Below, piece by piece: positions 14,347 through 22,869 of a DNA stretch of 30,528 nt. The translations under genes were made by a program, and so were the position numbers. Numbering within the stretch: the stretch's first letter is position 1; each line of letters starts with the position of its first letter. Origin of the DNA: Candidatus Saccharimonadia bacterium (lineage in GTDB: Bacteria > Patescibacteriota > Saccharimonadia > Saccharimonadales > Saccharimonadaceae); the NCBI GenBank assembly GCA_023262335.1, contig JALRBE010000006.1, positions 1 to 30,528 on the forward strand, written 5' to 3'. Under the pieces are notes generated by a model that saw nothing but the letters and a program-made list of their open reading frames with translations, ran no database searches and had not been told where the DNA came from.

Positions 14347-15261
14347 ATGATCACGTATCTTCGCTCTACTCATCACAAGCCGCAAATCAAACAGACGGAC
14401 GCGCTGCAACCAGGCACTTGGGTGCGGTCGGAGCGTCCGAACGAAGACGAAAAGAAGCTGCTCATAAAATTCGGCGTCGATGCCGATCTGATGGCTGACG
14501 CGCTTGATCCGCATGAGGTACCTCGCGTGGAACTTGAGGACGGCTGGACGTATTTCATCACCAGGCTTCCCGATACCGATGACGATTTCAACGACTATAC
14601 GACGCCCGTGTTGTTCGCGCTCGGCGACAAATATCTCATAACTGTCAGCCGTGACAGCCTCGGCAGGCTGTGGCAGCCGTTCATCGACGCCGTCCAGGCG
14701 CCGACGACCCAACAGACGAAACTGTTCATGCTGCAGCTGGAGGCGATCGTGCGTCAGTACCAAACCCGAGTCGCGTCGATCAACCGCCAAATGCGCGCGA
14801 CGACCAGCGACGTCCGTTCGCTGACATCAAAAGACATCATGACGCTGACCGAATACGAACGCAAGTTGAACGACTATCTTGACGCGCTGCAGCCAACGAA
14901 TACGGCTCTCGAGAAAATGCTCGGCGGCAAAATCTTGCGCCTGTACGAAGATGACAAGGACTTGGTGGAAGACCTGTCCATCGAGTTCGAGCAACTTATC
15001 GCGCGCTGCAAATCGCTGCTCCGTACCATTACGAACGTCCGTGATTCGTACAGGGCCGTCATGGACACCCGCCTGAACGAAACGATCCGTCTGCTCACCG
15101 TGGTGACGTTGACATTCACCGTCCCGACGATGTTCGCTGGACTCTACGGCATGAACGTCGATTTGCCTGGGGAGAATTCTCCGTACATGTTCTGGGTCGT
15201 CGTTGCGGCGAGCTTCGTCGTGGCGGGATCGCTCGGACTGTACTTCCTGCGCAAGAAATAA
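14347..15261 (+). CDS. corA: CorA-family magnesium/divalent cation transporter
   Basis: A 304-residue inner-membrane channel for Mg2+ (or Co2+/Ni2+). A large cytoplasmic N-terminal domain with a long helix (about 125-240) is followed by two membrane segments at about 247-266 and 278-300. The signature GMN follows the first (YGMNVDLPGENSPYMFW, near 268). The length is typical. AAAGGAG lies 7 bases before the ATG. It probably forms a pentamer as known for the family. Confidence 0.9.
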   Translation: MITYLRSTHHKPQIKQTDALQPGTWVRSERPNEDEKKLLIKFGVDADLMADALDPHEVPRVELEDGWTYFITRLPDTDDDFNDYTTPVLFALGDKYLITVSRDSLGRLWQPFIDAVQAPTTQQTKLFMLQLEAIVRQYQTRVASINRQMRATTSDVRSLTSKDIMTLTEYERKLNDYLDALQPTNTALEKMLGGKILRLYEDDKDLVEDLSIEFEQLIARCKSLLRTITNVRDSYRAVMDTRLNETIRLLTVVTLTFTVPTMFAGLYGMNVDLPGENSPYMFWVVVAASFVVAGSLGLYFLRKK

Positions 15262-15280
15262 GGTATCATAAGAACAGGCA

Positions 15281-15292
15281 ATCGCTAGCGAT
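15281..15292 (+). promoter_or_regulatory. perfect 12-bp palindrome before the SDR-KstD operon
   Basis: ATCGCTAGCGAT is a perfect palindrome 12-23 bp downstream of a possible -10 box (TATCAT, 15264-15269). It may be an operator for the SDR/flavoprotein operon or a small hairpin. No regulator gene is adjacent. Confidence 0.3.
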
Positions 15293-15332
15293 AGCATAAA
15301 ACAAACAAAAACCGCTCAAGGAGGCATACGTC

Positions 15333-16439
15333 ATGTCGTTTTTCCATAGGGACAAAAAAGAATCAGAACCGGCTGCGGCTCAGCAGGGCGGCGTACCGCC
15401 GATAAGCGGCGAAAACTCGGTCGGCGAATGGCTCGATCATCCGGTGGGCGGCGTCATATTCAGAGACATGCTCAAGCAGGCAGGACAGAACGAGAGCGTG
15501 CTGCGTATCGTGCGCAAAGTGTCGCTGAACCGCTTGATAGAAATGAGCAAGGGCCAATTCACGCAGACGATGCTTGATGACATGGTGCAAAAGGCGAACT
15601 CCGGCGAAGCGCCTGCTGGGCACTCGGACGGCCTGGCTACTAACGCGCCGGCCGCGACGCCTTCGCTTCCGCTGGCGGAATGGGCAGAGAAGATAACCGA
15701 AGGCAGATTCGCCGGCAAAACGGTCATCGTGACCGGAGCGGGTTCGGGTATCGGCAGGGCGACGGCGTCACGCGTGGCTCGCTAAGGCGGCAAGGTTATC
15801 GCCGTCGATATTTCCGAGGAACGGCTGAACGAATTCAAGAACGAACTGGATGACAGCGACGTGACGGTCGTTGCCGGTGATATAACCGATCACGAGAGCG
15901 TCATGAAAATCATAGCGGCGGCAGGCGACCGAATAGACGCGCTCGCCAACGTCGCGGGCATCATGGATAACATGACGCCGCTTCACGAGATGGACGATGC
16001 CGTTTGGCAACGGGTCATGAACGTCAACGTCGGCGGCATGATGCAGCTAACCCGGGCGGCACTGCCTAAAATGCTCGACCAGCGCTCGGGTTCCATCGTG
16101 AACGTCGGGTCGGAAGCGTCACTCAAGGCGTCGGCGGCAGGCGCGGCGTATACGACGTCAAAACACGCGGTGGCAGGTCTAAGCAAAAGCCTCGCGTTCA
16201 TGTACGGGCCAAGCGGCATCCGGACCAATGTCGTCGCTCCGGGCGCGGTGCTGACGAACATCGAGGCAAAGTATGAATCGAAGCTGGGCGCCGAGCGGGT
16301 GAACAGCGTCATCGCGACGGCTCCCGACGCGGCGGAAGCGTCGGCGCTCGCCGCGTCGATCACGTTTCTGCTCAGCGACGATTCGGTAAACGTTAATGGC
16401 GCGATCCTCCCGTCTGACGGCGGCTGGTCGGTGCAATAA
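15333..16439 (+). pseudogene. short-chain dehydrogenase/reductase, interrupted by an in-frame TAA
   Basis: One frame reads through 15333-16439 as an SDR except for a TAA at 15783-15785. Residues 1-95 are an extra helical domain (VGEWLDHPVGGVIFRDMLKQ). The SDR part has the cofactor motif TGAGSGIGR (near 138), then VAR-stop-GGKVIAVDIS, then NVAGIMD, the catalytic region with SIVNVGSEAS and YTTSKHA (YxxxK), and the C-terminal LPSDGGW. A single base change from GAA (Glu) would create the stop. The downstream part lacks the NAD-binding motif and could not work alone. It is in an operon with KstD 10 bp downstream. A sequencing error or readthrough would restore it. Confidence 0.85.
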
Positions 16440-16449
16440 GGGGATTCAT

Positions 16450-18123
16450 ATGAGCACGGTTTGGGATTTGGAAACGGACTTTTTGGTCGTCGGAAGCGGC
16501 GCGGCGGGACTCAGCGCGGCGATTACGGCGGCACATAACGGCTTGGATGTCATCGTTGTCGAAAGCATGGACGTTTGGGGCGGTACCACGGCGATTTCGG
16601 GAGGCGGCCTTTGGCTGCCGAATAATCCGCTCATGGAAAAAGCCGGCGTTCAGGATTCCATCGATCAGGCGCTTGATTACCTTGACGATACGATCGGCGA
16701 CGTCGGGGCATGGACGAGCAGGGAGCGCAAACTCGCGTTCTTGAACGCGGTCCCTCATTACGTGAACCTGCTTGCCGACGAAGGCGTCAAATGGGCTCGG
16801 TCCAAGGATTACCCTGACTATTACCCTGACCTTCCTGGCGGACGTATCGGCAGGGCGCTCGAAGTGAAGCCGTTCAACGTACGCAAACTCGGCAAATGGC
16901 GCAAAACGTTGAAGACGAGCATCCCGGCTCCCGTGATGACCGATGACGTGTGGCTGTTGTCGCGGGCATGGTCGACGCCGGACGGGTTCGTCCGTGGCGC
17001 CCGGTTCGTGTTCAGGACGATCGGCGGCCTTCTGACGTTTCAAATCAAATACGGCATGGGCGGGGCGCTGGCCGGTTCGCTCATGCACATAGTCTTGAAG
17101 CAAGGTACCGACGTGTGGCTGAACGCTCCGCTCAAGGACTTGGTCGTCGAGGACGGCAAGGTCGTCGGGGCCGTTGTCGAGCGCGATGGCAAGACGGTGC
17201 GAATCAAGACGCGCCGCGGCGTCATGTTGGCTGCGGGCGGTTTCGCGCAAAACAAGGCGTGGCGCAAGAAATATCACGGCGTCGAAGGCTGGTCGAGCGC
17301 GCCGATCGGACAATTGGGCCAGGGCATCGAAATCGGCGAAAAAGCAGGCGGTGCCCTCGGCATGATGGATGACGCATGGTGGGGCGCGACAACGGCACAT
17401 CCGGATGGCAGCCAGCAGCACGGGTTCATCCTCAACGAACGTTCGGACCCGTGGAGCATCGTCGTGGATCAAAAAGGCGAGCGGTACCTGAACGAGTCCG
17501 AAAGCTACATAGACTTCGGGCATCACATGTTCGAGCGGGACAAGACGACGCCCGCGATACCTTCATGGATGGTACTGGACCATCGCCATACCACGCATTT
17601 CCTCAATTCCACGCTCATGGTTCCTGGCGCGAAAAAGAAGCTGATGGACCAGGGCGAAGTCGTCGTTGCCGACACGCTCGAAGAGCTTTCGGACAAGATG
17701 GGGACGGACAGGACGACGTTCCTTGAGACCGTCGCACGGTTCAACGGGTTTGCCGTTGACGGCGTCGACCGTGATTTCCAGAGGGGGCGTACAGCCTATG
17801 ACCGCTATTACGGCAATCCGCTCGTGACGCCGAACCCGAACCTCGGCACGATCGAGAAAGGTCCGTTCACTGCCATGCGCGTGTATCCTGGCGACCTTGG
17901 AACGAAGGGCGGTCTCGTGACCGACGAGCATGCACGCGTGTTACGCGATGACGGAAGCGTCATCGAAGGACTGTACTCAGCAGGCAACAACAGCGCTTCG
18001 GTCATGGGTCACACATACCCTGGGCCAGGAAGCACGATCGGGCCGGCCGGCGTCTTCGGGTATCTCGGCGCGCTCCACGCCTCGCAACAGGCGCAGAATC
18101 CTGGGCGCGAAGAGAACGAATAA
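16450..18123 (+). CDS. 3-ketosteroid-delta1-dehydrogenase-like FAD flavoprotein
   Basis: A 557-residue flavoprotein of the fumarate reductase/KstD superfamily. The FAD-binding motif GSGAAGLSAAITAA is at about residues 15-28, followed by WGGTTAISGGGLWLP, and the C-terminal YPGPGSTIGPAGVFGYLGA (near 523) contains the Tyr and Gly corresponding to Y487 and G491 of the Rhodococcus enzyme. Members put a 1,2-double bond into 3-ketosteroids or act on related ketones; the real substrate is unknown. The start at 16450 has AAGGGGA upstream and follows the SDR stop by 10 bp. Such SDR-KstD pairs are typical of actinobacteria, suggesting transfer. Confidence 0.85.
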   Translation: MSTVWDLETDFLVVGSGAAGLSAAITAAHNGLDVIVVESMDVWGGTTAISGGGLWLPNNPLMEKAGVQDSIDQALDYLDDTIGDVGAWTSRERKLAFLNAVPHYVNLLADEGVKWARSKDYPDYYPDLPGGRIGRALEVKPFNVRKLGKWRKTLKTSIPAPVMTDDVWLLSRAWSTPDGFVRGARFVFRTIGGLLTFQIKYGMGGALAGSLMHIVLKQGTDVWLNAPLKDLVVEDGKVVGAVVERDGKTVRIKTRRGVMLAAGGFAQNKAWRKKYHGVEGWSSAPIGQLGQGIEIGEKAGGALGMMDDAWWGATTAHPDGSQQHGFILNERSDPWSIVVDQKGERYLNESESYIDFGHHMFERDKTTPAIPSWMVLDHRHTTHFLNSTLMVPGAKKKLMDQGEVVVADTLEELSDKMGTDRTTFLETVARFNGFAVDGVDRDFQRGRTAYDRYYGNPLVTPNPNLGTIEKGPFTAMRVYPGDLGTKGGLVTDEHARVLRDDGSVIEGLYSAGNNSASVMGHTYPGPGSTIGPAGVFGYLGALHASQQAQNPGREENE

Positions 18124-18167
18124 CGGTTGCCGTACGGTACGGGCATTGCGCGTTGGATATGAATAAG

Positions 18168-18188
18168 TTACTATATAAAGTATAGTAA
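18168..18188 (+). promoter_or_regulatory. dyad operator over the promoter of the 18208 gene
   Basis: TTACTATA-N5-TATAGTAA is a perfect inverted repeat with 8-bp arms. A possible promoter, TTGGAT (18153-18158)-17-TAAAGT (18176-18181), places the dyad over the -10 box, which suggests a repressor. The ribosome site CAGGAG and the ATG follow. Confidence 0.6.
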
Positions 18189-18207
18189 TTAAAATTCAGG
18201 AGTCTTC

Positions 18208-18825
18208 ATGAACGTAACGATTATTGGCAATGGCAACATGGCGCGCGGCATCGCGACGCGCGTTCTCGCGGGAGGCAACGCGGTCAGCTTGCATGTTCGC
18301 GACATCGAAAAGGGCGAAGCGCTCGCTGCCGACTTGAACGGTGACGTGACCGTCAAGGAAATCGGCAGTCCCGCCGACGACATCGTCGTCATTACAACGC
18401 ACTATGGCGAGGTGCTGAACGTCGCGGAGCAGTATGAAGGATTCGCTGGCAAAACGCTCGTTGACATAACGAATCCGGTCGATTTTCAGACGTTCCAACT
18501 GATCCCGGAGGCGGGTCGTGCTGGCGCGCAGGATATCGCCGATGCCCTGCCGAACGCGACCGTCGTTAAGGCCTTCAATACCATTTTTGCCGGCACGCTC
18601 GTAGCCGGAACGGTTGATGGCAAATCGCTTGACGTGTTCGTCGCGGGCGATGACACGGACGCGAAAAAGGCTGTCAGCGCGCTCATCAACGACAGCGACA
18701 TGCGTGCCGTCGATGCCGGTCCGCTCGCGAATGCGCGCCACCTCGAAGGAATCGCATTGATTCATATGGCGGCACAGGAACAACTGGGCACGAACTGGGC
18801 AAGCGCCATCAAGATCGTCGCGTAG
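18208..18825 (+). CDS. NADPH-dependent F420 reductase family protein
   Basis: A 205-residue Rossmann protein: VTIIGNGNMARGIATRVLAGG (GxGxxA, residues 3-23), then IVVITTHYGEV, LVDITNPVDF and KAFNTIFAGTL, as in the F420-dependent NADP reductase family (dinucleotide-binding proteins). Real cofactor use (F420 or NADP alone) cannot be judged. It is the second member of the family in the window; sequence similarity to the 1236-1871 protein is limited to the fold motifs. It stands alone behind a dyad operator, with AGGAG 6 bases before its ATG. Confidence 0.8.
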   Translation: MNVTIIGNGNMARGIATRVLAGGNAVSLHVRDIEKGEALAADLNGDVTVKEIGSPADDIVVITTHYGEVLNVAEQYEGFAGKTLVDITNPVDFQTFQLIPEAGRAGAQDIADALPNATVVKAFNTIFAGTLVAGTVDGKSLDVFVAGDDTDAKKAVSALINDSDMRAVDAGPLANARHLEGIALIHMAAQEQLGTNWASAIKIVA

Positions 18826-18901
18826 CGCCACGGTCAGTGACATTTCTTACCGTATTTCCACGCGTTCTTTTTCATACTTGTACATGAAAGGGGGCTACCT
18901 A

Positions 18902-19339
18902 ATGGCACGCAAAACGCATATCACGGCAAACGAACTTGGCATAACGATGGAGCGGAAGGAGCGGGAAATCTTCAAATGGTTTCTCGCTTCCTATTTGTTC
19001 GGAAAGCGGATACAAGAAGACGTCGCACGGCAAACGTGGGAGGTGTTCATGAAGCACGGCATGGACTCGCCGAAAAAGATCGTCGGCAAGACGAAGCAGC
19101 AGATTGTCGCGCTGCTCGGCGAGGGCAAATACCGGAGATATGACGAATCGACCGCGAGCAACCTGCTCGACATGGCAAGAACGCTCGTGCGCGAGTACCA
19201 CGGTGATTTGTTGAACATGTACGACCACTGCGACGACGAAAAAGACTTCATGGCGAAACTGCAAAAGCTGAAGGGCGTTGGACCAAAAACGGCTGAGATA
19301 TTCATGCGCGAGGCCCAGCCCGTGCTGATTCGTTCGTGA
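18902..19339 (+). CDS. short HhH-GPD-like (endonuclease III-type) protein
   Basis: A 145-residue protein. The N-terminal two thirds is helical (EIFKWFLASYLFGKRIQEDV), followed by the helix-hairpin-helix LQKLKGVGPKTAEIFMRE (about 120-137), the DNA-binding element of base-excision glycosylases. The protein ends about ten residues after this hairpin, before the position where the catalytic Asp of EndoIII/AlkA enzymes would lie, so glycosylase activity is doubtful. It may bind DNA only, or be shortened. The start at 18902 has AAAGGGGG upstream; a TTG at 18878 and ATG at 18884 are earlier options. The gene is followed by the DnaQ-UvrC nuclease. Confidence 0.6.
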   Translation: MARKTHITANELGITMERKEREIFKWFLASYLFGKRIQEDVARQTWEVFMKHGMDSPKKIVGKTKQQIVALLGEGKYRRYDESTASNLLDMARTLVREYHGDLLNMYDHCDDEKDFMAKLQKLKGVGPKTAEIFMREAQPVLIRS

Positions 19340-19381
19340 GGGTCGCGCACGGCAAAGCTTCAACAAATTTGTCATGAGCGC

Positions 19382-19387
19382 TACAAT
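19382..19387 (+). promoter_or_regulatory. -10 box of a leaderless promoter for the DnaQ-UvrC gene
   Basis: TACAAT lies 7 bases before the in-frame ATG at 19395; TTCAAC at 19359-19364 (17-bp spacing) could be the -35. It supports 19395 over the ATG at 19374. Confidence 0.55.
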
Positions 19388-19394
19388 AGTATGT

Positions 19395-20789
19395 ATGTTT
19401 GAAGGGCCGGCGGCATTCGTCGATATAGAAACGAACGGAGGAAACGGTGATCGCGGGCGTATCACCGAGATCGCCATCATTCGCGTTGAAGGCGGCGAGG
19501 TCGTCGACGAGTTCGTGTCGCTGGTGAATCCAGGCTCGCCGATACCGCACTGGATCACGAGTCTGACGGGCATCACGAATGCTGACGTGGCCAGCGCGCC
19601 ATACTTTGACGATATCGCCGACGACGTGAACAGGATTCTGAGCGGTGCGGTGTTCGTGGCGCACAATGTCCGGTTCGACTATTCATTCGTCAAGCGGCAA
19701 CTGGAGGCTGCTGGATACCCGTTCAGACCGAAGCTTTTTTGCACGGTCCGCATGAGCAGGGCGCTGTATGCCGAGCACAAAGGCCACTCGCTCGAAAAGA
19801 TCATCGCGCGGCATGGTATCAGCGTGAACGGCAGGCATCGCGCGTACGACGACGCGAAAGCCATTCATGACTTCACGCGGCTCGCCATCGCCGAAAAGGG
19901 TATCGAGGCGTTTCGCGATTCAGTCGCAAGGCAGCTGAAAACGCGGTCGCTACCTCCCAACTTGGACGAAGCATCGTTCGGGAGCATTCCCCAAACGCCT
20001 GGCGTGTACATATTCGAAGACTCCGTGGGTGCGCCATTGTACGTGGGAAAATCCGTGAACCTGCGCCAGCGCGTCATGAGCCATTTCAGCAGCGATACGC
20101 GCATCGCAAAAGAAATGAAATTATCGCAGGGCAGCCATAACGTCAGTTTCATACAGACGGAGACGGAAATAGAAGCGCTGCTGCTTGAGTCGGCGAAGGT
20201 CAAGGAATTGCAGCCGGTGCACAACCGCCTGCTCCGCCGTCGTACCAAGCAGACCGTGCTCGTGCGGCAATACGATGCCAGCGGGTACATGAAGATGGTA
20301 CTGGAAAGCAGGGATTTGTCCGAGGAAACGGACCTCGATAGCATTTACGGCGTGTACGCCACGAGATCGCAGGCGAAAGCGCGCTTGGAAGAGCTGGTGC
20401 GTACCTTTGACCTATGCCCGAAACTCATGGGCCTTGAAAAATCCAAGGGCGCGTGTTTCCGGTATCATTTGGGCCAATGCAAGGGGGCGTGCGTCGGAGA
20501 GGAACTGAACGATTCGTACAACCGCCGCGTCCAGTACGCGTTGGAGCGCAGCAAGATCGAGTCTTGGCCGTTTGCCGGCGAACTGGCCATCAAGATATCG
20601 TCGACCAAGGCGCTGATCGTCGACCAATGGGTCATCAAAGGGTACCTCACGGCGGTAAGCGAGGGAGTGAACTCTATCGAACGCATCAAGAACGGTTTCG
20701 ACGTCGACACGTACAAGATACTTCGCAGTTACATCCGGCAGAACAAAACCAAAGTGTTTTTGCTGGCATCGCTGGGCGATGCGGTATAG
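19395..20789 (+). CDS. DnaQ-type 3'-5' exonuclease fused to a GIY-YIG/UvrC-like nuclease
   Basis: A 464-residue two-domain nuclease. The first domain (about 1-165) is a DEDDh exonuclease: FVDIETNGG (metal-binding D and E), AHNVRFDYSFVKR and HRAYDDAKAIH. The second (about 195-460) has the GIY-YIG fold, PGVYIFEDSVGAPLYVGKS, then a UvrC/Cho-like region with ALLLESAKVKELQPVHNRLL and CFRYHLGQCKGAC. DnaQ-UvrC fusions of this kind occur in actinobacteria. It probably acts in DNA repair, for example incision and trimming at damaged DNA. The ATG at 19395 is preferred because of the -10 box 7 bases before it. Confidence 0.85.
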   Translation: MFEGPAAFVDIETNGGNGDRGRITEIAIIRVEGGEVVDEFVSLVNPGSPIPHWITSLTGITNADVASAPYFDDIADDVNRILSGAVFVAHNVRFDYSFVKRQLEAAGYPFRPKLFCTVRMSRALYAEHKGHSLEKIIARHGISVNGRHRAYDDAKAIHDFTRLAIAEKGIEAFRDSVARQLKTRSLPPNLDEASFGSIPQTPGVYIFEDSVGAPLYVGKSVNLRQRVMSHFSSDTRIAKEMKLSQGSHNVSFIQTETEIEALLLESAKVKELQPVHNRLLRRRTKQTVLVRQYDASGYMKMVLESRDLSEETDLDSIYGVYATRSQAKARLEELVRTFDLCPKLMGLEKSKGACFRYHLGQCKGACVGEELNDSYNRRVQYALERSKIESWPFAGELAIKISSTKALIVDQWVIKGYLTAVSEGVNSIERIKNGFDVDTYKILRSYIRQNKTKVFLLASLGDAV

Positions 20790-20859
20790 CGCGTGCGGCA
20801 CGCTAACGCTTTTTGCGAATATTCTGTACACTAAGGACATCCATAAACAAGGAGCGTCC

Positions 20860-21540
20860 ATGAACCGTCAAAGCGTCACCAAAACCATAAGCGGAATTGT
20901 CATCGCGGCAATCGGCGGCTTGCTGCTGCTGAACACGCTGAACGTTATTAATTTCAATAACCTCATCGCTGACTACTGGCCGCTTCTCCTCATTGGTGCC
21001 GGTCTGTTGATTCTCGTAAACGACTTCCGTAGCTGGCTCGTCGCGGCTTTCTTGGTCGCTTTGGGCGGGTTGTACCAACTGCGCGAGCTTGACGTCATCG
21101 ACATCCAACCATGGTCCGTCATCTGGCCGCTGATCATCATTTTCGTCGGTCTTTCGGTCGTGTTCGGCCGTTCGTACAGCGGCAAGCGGGTATCCAAAGC
21201 GGACCGCGATGACGTCAGCGCGATACTGGCCGGCGTGAATATCATCAATCACTCGAAGAAGTTCACCCAGTCGAACGCCACGGCGATCATGGGTGGCGCC
21301 CGTATCGACTTGCGTCAGGCTGAGTTCGACAAAGAGGCGCTCGTGGAAGTATTCGGTTTTTGGGGCGGCATCGAGATCGTCGTGCCGGAGAACGTCGTCA
21401 TCCGCAACCAAGTCAACAACGTGATGGCAGGAACCGAAGACAAAACGAACCAGAAGACCGACAAGAACGCGCCGGTGCTCACGATAGCCGGAACGCTTAT
21501 CATGGCGGGCGTTTCGATACGCAACCAGCCGAGCGACTGA
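20860..21540 (+). CDS. LiaF/LiaI-like membrane protein
   Basis: A 226-residue protein. Four membrane segments fill about residues 8-105 (ISGIVIAAIGGLLLL, WPLLLIGAGLLILV, WLVAAFLVALGG, VIWPLIIIFVGLSVV), as in DUF5668/LiaI-type proteins. The soluble C-terminal half (about 115-222) has the beta-rich LiaF pattern (ATAIMGGARIDLRQAEFD, VEVFGFWGGIEIVVPENV). LiaF proteins are part of cell-envelope stress sensing in Gram-positive bacteria, usually with the LiaRS pair, which is absent here. AAGGAG lies 6 bases before the ATG; TACACT (20827-20832) could be the -10. Confidence 0.75.
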   Translation: MNRQSVTKTISGIVIAAIGGLLLLNTLNVINFNNLIADYWPLLLIGAGLLILVNDFRSWLVAAFLVALGGLYQLRELDVIDIQPWSVIWPLIIIFVGLSVVFGRSYSGKRVSKADRDDVSAILAGVNIINHSKKFTQSNATAIMGGARIDLRQAEFDKEALVEVFGFWGGIEIVVPENVVIRNQVNNVMAGTEDKTNQKTDKNAPVLTIAGTLIMAGVSIRNQPSD

Positions 21541-21559
21541 CGTTGCCGCCAGCTTTTGA

Positions 21560-21982
21560 TCAGGGTCGGGACTCGTGCCCGGACTTGCCAGGGGTACGGG
21601 TCTTTTCCTTGAGCTCGGCTTCGAAGACGTGTTTCTTGCCTTCCAGTAAATTGTCGCGCGCTCGTTTTTCGACGGCTTTCACCGTGGCGTAATAGCCTTC
21701 GTCGAATTCATCGACGATTTGGAACGTCCACCTGCCATGGAGGACATTCATGCCCGAGACGTCACGCATGACGTCGTCGGCAAGCTCGTTATGGCCGGCG
21801 TCACGCAGTTTGCCTGCCGCAGTGGCGAACATCGCGTCCGCATGGCCCATTTTCTGGTGGAATTCATACAAGTCGCCGCGGGCACGTTCGACCCATTCCA
21901 ACGCTTCCGTCATCTTGCCAACCGCTTCGACGGTTTCGTCGTCGGTTTCGTCAGGCCGCTCGTATCTGTCGTTTGTCGTCAT
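21560..21982 (-). CDS. conserved hypothetical protein (small helical, acidic)
   Basis: A 140-residue soluble helical protein with an acidic N-terminus and a basic C-terminus. The segment MTEALEWVERARGDLYEFHQ, LADDVMRDVSGMNVLHGRWTFQIVDEFDEGYY resembles hypothetical proteins I associate with actinobacteria. No catalytic motif is evident. GATAAT on the minus strand (21994-21989) ends 6 bases before the ATG, so it is probably leaderless. The AlkA-like gene lies 15 bp upstream on the same strand. Confidence 0.65.
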   Translation of the reverse strand: MTTNDRYERPDETDDETVEAVGKMTEALEWVERARGDLYEFHQKMGHADAMFATAAGKLRDAGHNELADDVMRDVSGMNVLHGRWTFQIVDEFDEGYYATVKAVEKRARDNLLEGKKHVFEAELKEKTRTPGKSGHESRP

Positions 21983-21988
21983 ATGTCC

Positions 21989-21994
21989 ATTATC
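21989..21994 (-). promoter_or_regulatory. -10 box of a leaderless promoter (21982 gene)
   Basis: GATAAT on the minus strand is 6 bases before the ATG at 21982. It overlaps the last bases of the AlkA-like gene region boundary. Confidence 0.5.
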
Positions 21995-21997
21995 CGG

Positions 21998-22600
21998 CTA
22001 TGCGGGCTCGTTTTCGAGTGACTGCCACAGATGCCAGCTGGCTGTCGTGCGGTGTGGGGACCACGCGGCGGCGATCGCTTCGAGCTCAGAACGTTGCGGA
22101 ACGTCCGGCAGGCCGTAGAGTTTTTTGATCGCCAACTGCAAGCCCCTGTCGTCGGGAGCGAAGACGTCGGGGCGGACGAGCGTGAACATCAGGAACATTT
22201 GCGCCGTCCAGACGCCTACGCCTTTGACGCGGGTCAGTTCAACGATGACTTCTTCGTCGCTGAGGGTATCAAGATGATCGAATATCATGCTGTCGCGCAC
22301 GAAGTGATCTGCCAGGTCTTTGACGTATCGTTGCTTTTGGCCGGAAAGGCCGATTGCTTTCGCGTGTTCGTCACTCAGCACCGCGACGGTTTCGGGGTCG
22401 AAGCTCGTCGCCGTTTCGAACCGCTCAAGTATCTTCGCGGCCGCTTTCACGGAAATCTGTTGGCCGACGATCGAACGGACGAGCGAGGTGAAATAGTCCG
22501 TTCGCGCGGGGCGCTCGATATGGCCGTTGCTTTTAATGAGTGTGGCCATTGCCGGATCGAGTCGCGACAACGAAACTTCGGCGTCGCTGAGGCCGGTCAT
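21998..22600 (-). CDS. AlkA-type DNA-3-methyladenine glycosylase (HhH-GPD)
   Basis: A 200-residue HhH-GPD glycosylase that removes alkylated bases. YFTSLVRSIVGQQISVKAA (about 36-55) is the family's N-terminal signature, LTRVKGVGVWTAQMFLMF (about 129-146) is the helix-hairpin-helix, and DVFAPDDRGL just after it carries the catalytic Asp. The length is typical of the MAG/AlkA C-terminal type. It is translationally coupled to the DUF4342 gene: its ATG overlaps that gene's stop (ATGA, 22597-22600). Confidence 0.87.
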   Translation of the reverse strand: MTGLSDAEVSLSRLDPAMATLIKSNGHIERPARTDYFTSLVRSIVGQQISVKAAAKILERFETATSFDPETVAVLSDEHAKAIGLSGQKQRYVKDLADHFVRDSMIFDHLDTLSDEEVIVELTRVKGVGVWTAQMFLMFTLVRPDVFAPDDRGLQLAIKKLYGLPDVPQRSELEAIAAAWSPHRTTASWHLWQSLENEPA

Positions 22601-22863
22601 GCCTTCTCGTCGGCTTCTTCGATTTCGCGTTCAACCACGACGGTGCATTCGGTCACGAGCGCGGCGATCGCCCCGACGGCAGCGAGTACCGGCGCGAGCA
22701 CGACGCCGACGACGCCGATGGTCAGCGGAAATTCCACGAGGTTCTTACCGTCTTTGTTCTTGATGATGATACGGCGGATGTTACCCTCGTTGATGAGCTC
22801 TTTGACTTTGCGCAGCAGGTCTTCGCCGCTGACGGTAAATTCTTCTTTTGTGGTTTTGGTCAT
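22597..22863 (-). CDS. DUF4342 domain protein
   Basis: An 88-residue protein with the DUF4342 pattern: EEFTVSGEDLLRKVKELINE, IRRIIIKNKDGKNLVEFPL, a hydrophobic segment (about 50-70, GVVGVVLAPVLAAVGAIAALV) and a short VEREIEEAD tail. Function unknown. A TAAAAT box (minus, 22875-22870) is 6 bases before the ATG. It overlaps the AlkA-like gene by 4 bp (ATGA), so the glycosylase is probably made from the same mRNA. Confidence 0.75.
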   Translation of the reverse strand: MTKTTKEEFTVSGEDLLRKVKELINEGNIRRIIIKNKDGKNLVEFPLTIGVVGVVLAPVLAAVGAIAALVTECTVVVEREIEEADEKA

Positions 22864-22869
22864 GTGTCT

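Noticed and set aside
15783..15785. Stop codon as sign of a recoded genetic code
   Set aside because: The stop is TAA, and TAA and TGA are used as normal stops throughout the window. Recoding in CPR is known for TGA to Gly in other lineages.
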